Below are positions 4,954 to 6,202 of a stretch of 6,202 bases of DNA, in pieces; positions within the stretch are counted from its first letter, which is position 1, and every line of letters begins with the position of its first letter. Both the position numbers and the translations under genes were made by a program. Below the pieces are notes generated by a model. It saw only the letters and a list, made by a program, of their open reading frames with translations, had not been told where the DNA came from and ran no database searches. This stretch comes from Bacteroidales bacterium (GTDB lineage Bacteria; Bacteroidota; Bacteroidia; Bacteroidales; Paludibacteraceae): contig CAAGML010000042.1 of the NCBI GenBank assembly GCA_900771035.1, positions 1-6,202 on the forward strand, read 5' to 3'.

Positions 4954-6202
4954 ATGCCAAAGGATTTCGGATTGACTTGGTGGGGGCAGAAATGGTTGGA
5001 GTCTCTGACAAAAATCGACTATGAGAACAGAATACCCCGTGGTGCGAGATATGCACGCAATGGCAGCGTGCTTTCAATAAAATTCGACAAGGACGGGACT
5101 ATAAAAGCCAAGGTGCAAGGCTCAAGGGTTACACCCTACAACATAAAAATCATCATTCCGCAGTTTACTGAAGAGCAGAAGAAAGCCCTCGTCGCTGAAA
5201 TTATGTCTCACCCCTCTTTGCTTGCGGGACTGCTGAACCGAGAGTTGGACGAGGAGATATTGACCATTGCCAACAAATTGAACCTGAAGGTGTTCCCTTC
5301 GTCGTGGCGTGACCTTGGAATGTCTTGTTCATGCCCCGACTGGGCTGTTCCATGCAAACACATAGCTGCCGTTATTTACAAATTGTCGCAGGAGATTGAC
5401 AACAACCCTTTCATGGCTTTCTCCATGCACGGGCTGGATTTACTCAAAGAGGTTCAGTCGCTTGACATACATTTGGACAGCGACCAACTGATGGCTGTAC
5501 CTGCAACCAAGGATTTCCTGACACCATACAAAGGCAAGCCTTCTGAAATCAAAGAATGGCACCCCGACCTTTCACGCCTGCGCAACCTTACCGATACTTT
5601 GGTTGACATTCTGGACGAGAAATGCCCGTTTGAGACTGGTTTCCGCGAACAGTACAGAAATTGCCTCAAGAAATGCCAACGCTCAGTCACACGTAATTTT
5701 ATAATAGACAAGGTTTCGCCAACACGAGGAGCTGAAGTCAGGTTGTCTGTCAAAGAGAGTCTCACTCCTTCGTTTGAAATCTCTGACGCTGGGTCAACCG
5801 AACCTAAAACAGTCAATATCAACGATATGATTGTCATGCTGAGGTCTATTGACAACGAGGAACTGAACATCTGTCAGCCGTCAATGCTGCTGTTTCGCAA
5901 CGCATATATGTTGGCTGAGGCACTCGTGACGAAAGGTTGCGTGACACCGCAGATAACCGTTTACCGTAAGAAACACATGATAATCTGGCTTCCTGCCACG
6001 GCTGACGATGAGGTGAAGAAATTAGTCGATGAACTTGATTTCTCGGCAGGCAACAGACTGGTAGTCAACGACAAGGAAAAACCTTTGCAAGATGCCGCCT
6101 TGCTGTTGCTGAGCGTGTTCATAACCAACATAATTAACAACAACGGCAAAAGTGCCAACTCACTATGCGACATGTTCTTCTGCGGCAAGACATCTAAATT
6201 CG
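4954..6202 (+). CDS. SWIM zinc-finger protein, probably linked or fused to an SNF2 helicase; 3'-truncated by the window edge
   Basis: The frame is open from ATG 4954 to the end, giving 416 residues with no stop, so the gene continues outside. The start fits the promoter just upstream, and the N-terminus MPKDFGLTWWGQKWLESL resembles the conserved opening of bacterial SWIM proteins (TWWG.KWLE, then PRG.RYARNG.V, then KVQGSR..PY). Residues 125-136 (CSCPDWAVPCKH) give a full SWIM motif CxCx6CxH with Cys125, Cys127, Cys134 and His136 as zinc ligands, followed by IAAVIYKL. SWIM domains bind DNA or proteins, and in bacteria such proteins are often fused to or encoded beside SNF2/HepA-type ATPases. 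A helicase domain is not in the visible part, so that link is inference. Residues 150-416 are soluble and were not recognised. There is no signal peptide, so the protein is cytoplasmic. It has its own promoter and appears independent of the upstream operon. Confidence 0.88.
   Translation, partial: MPKDFGLTWWGQKWLESLTKIDYENRIPRGARYARNGSVLSIKFDKDGTIKAKVQGSRVTPYNIKIIIPQFTEEQKKALVAEIMSHPSLLAGLLNRELDEEILTIANKLNLKVFPSSWRDLGMSCSCPDWAVPCKHIAAVIYKLSQEIDNNPFMAFSMHGLDLLKEVQSLDIHLDSDQLMAVPATKDFLTPYKGKPSEIKEWHPDLSRLRNLTDTLVDILDEKCPFETGFREQYRNCLKKCQRSVTRNFIIDKVSPTRGAEVRLSVKESLTPSFEISDAGSTEPKTVNINDMIVMLRSIDNEELNICQPSMLLFRNAYMLAEALVTKGCVTPQITVYRKKHMIIWLPATADDEVKKLVDELDFSAGNRLVVNDKEKPLQDAALLLLSVFITNIINNNGKSANSLCDMFFCGKTSKF
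5326..5361 (+). other. SWIM zinc-binding motif
   Basis: The codons encode CSCPDWAVPCKH, matching the CxCxnCxH signature with all four ligands intact. It directly identifies the domain in the otherwise poorly recognised protein. Confidence 0.92.

Noticed and set aside
5454..5870. 138-codon minus-strand open frame inside the SWIM gene
   Set aside because: It is antisense to a continuous plus-strand coding frame with a recognised motif, with no promoter or domain of its own.

Overview
The window looks like chromosomal DNA from a member of the Bacteroidota, probably a Bacteroidales species near Prevotella or Bacteroides. The reasons are a TAnnTTTG-type -7 promoter element (TACCTTTG followed by CA), no Shine-Dalgarno sequences before the starts, ATGA start/stop overlaps, and three signal peptides in a row whose predicted cleavage site is Ala|Gln, as expected from the Bacteroidetes 'Q-rule'. 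No RNA gene, CRISPR array or transposase gene was seen.

Bases 1-4498 hold four plus-strand genes packed as one operon whose promoter lies outside the window. They are the 3' part of an AlgI/DltB-like membrane-bound O-acyltransferase (MBOAT), a small secreted protein of unknown function with a lysine-rich tail, a secreted alpha/beta-hydrolase esterase with a C-terminal LysM domain, and a secreted C69-family (PepD-like) dipeptidase. The spacing is 12 bp, then two 4-bp ATGA overlaps. The gene content suggests an envelope job: O-acylation of an exported or wall polymer, with a wall-bound esterase and a peptidase on the same transcript. That joint role is inference.

Bases 4499-4953 are intergenic. 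They contain a 176-bp inverted-repeat element (4519-4694) with 31-bp arms, a 26-bp perfect core, an AT-only nested hairpin in the middle and a matching ACCC on each flank. It resembles a MITE or another non-coding mobile or structured element. The 300 bases from 4501 are strongly depleted in G on the plus strand. An imperfect dyad and a Bacteroidota promoter follow.

Bases 4954-6202 are the 5' part of a plus-strand gene for a SWIM zinc-finger protein that runs off the window. Related proteins are commonly fused to, or encoded beside, SNF2-type helicases, so it probably belongs to a separate DNA- or chromatin-like remodelling function rather than to the envelope operon.
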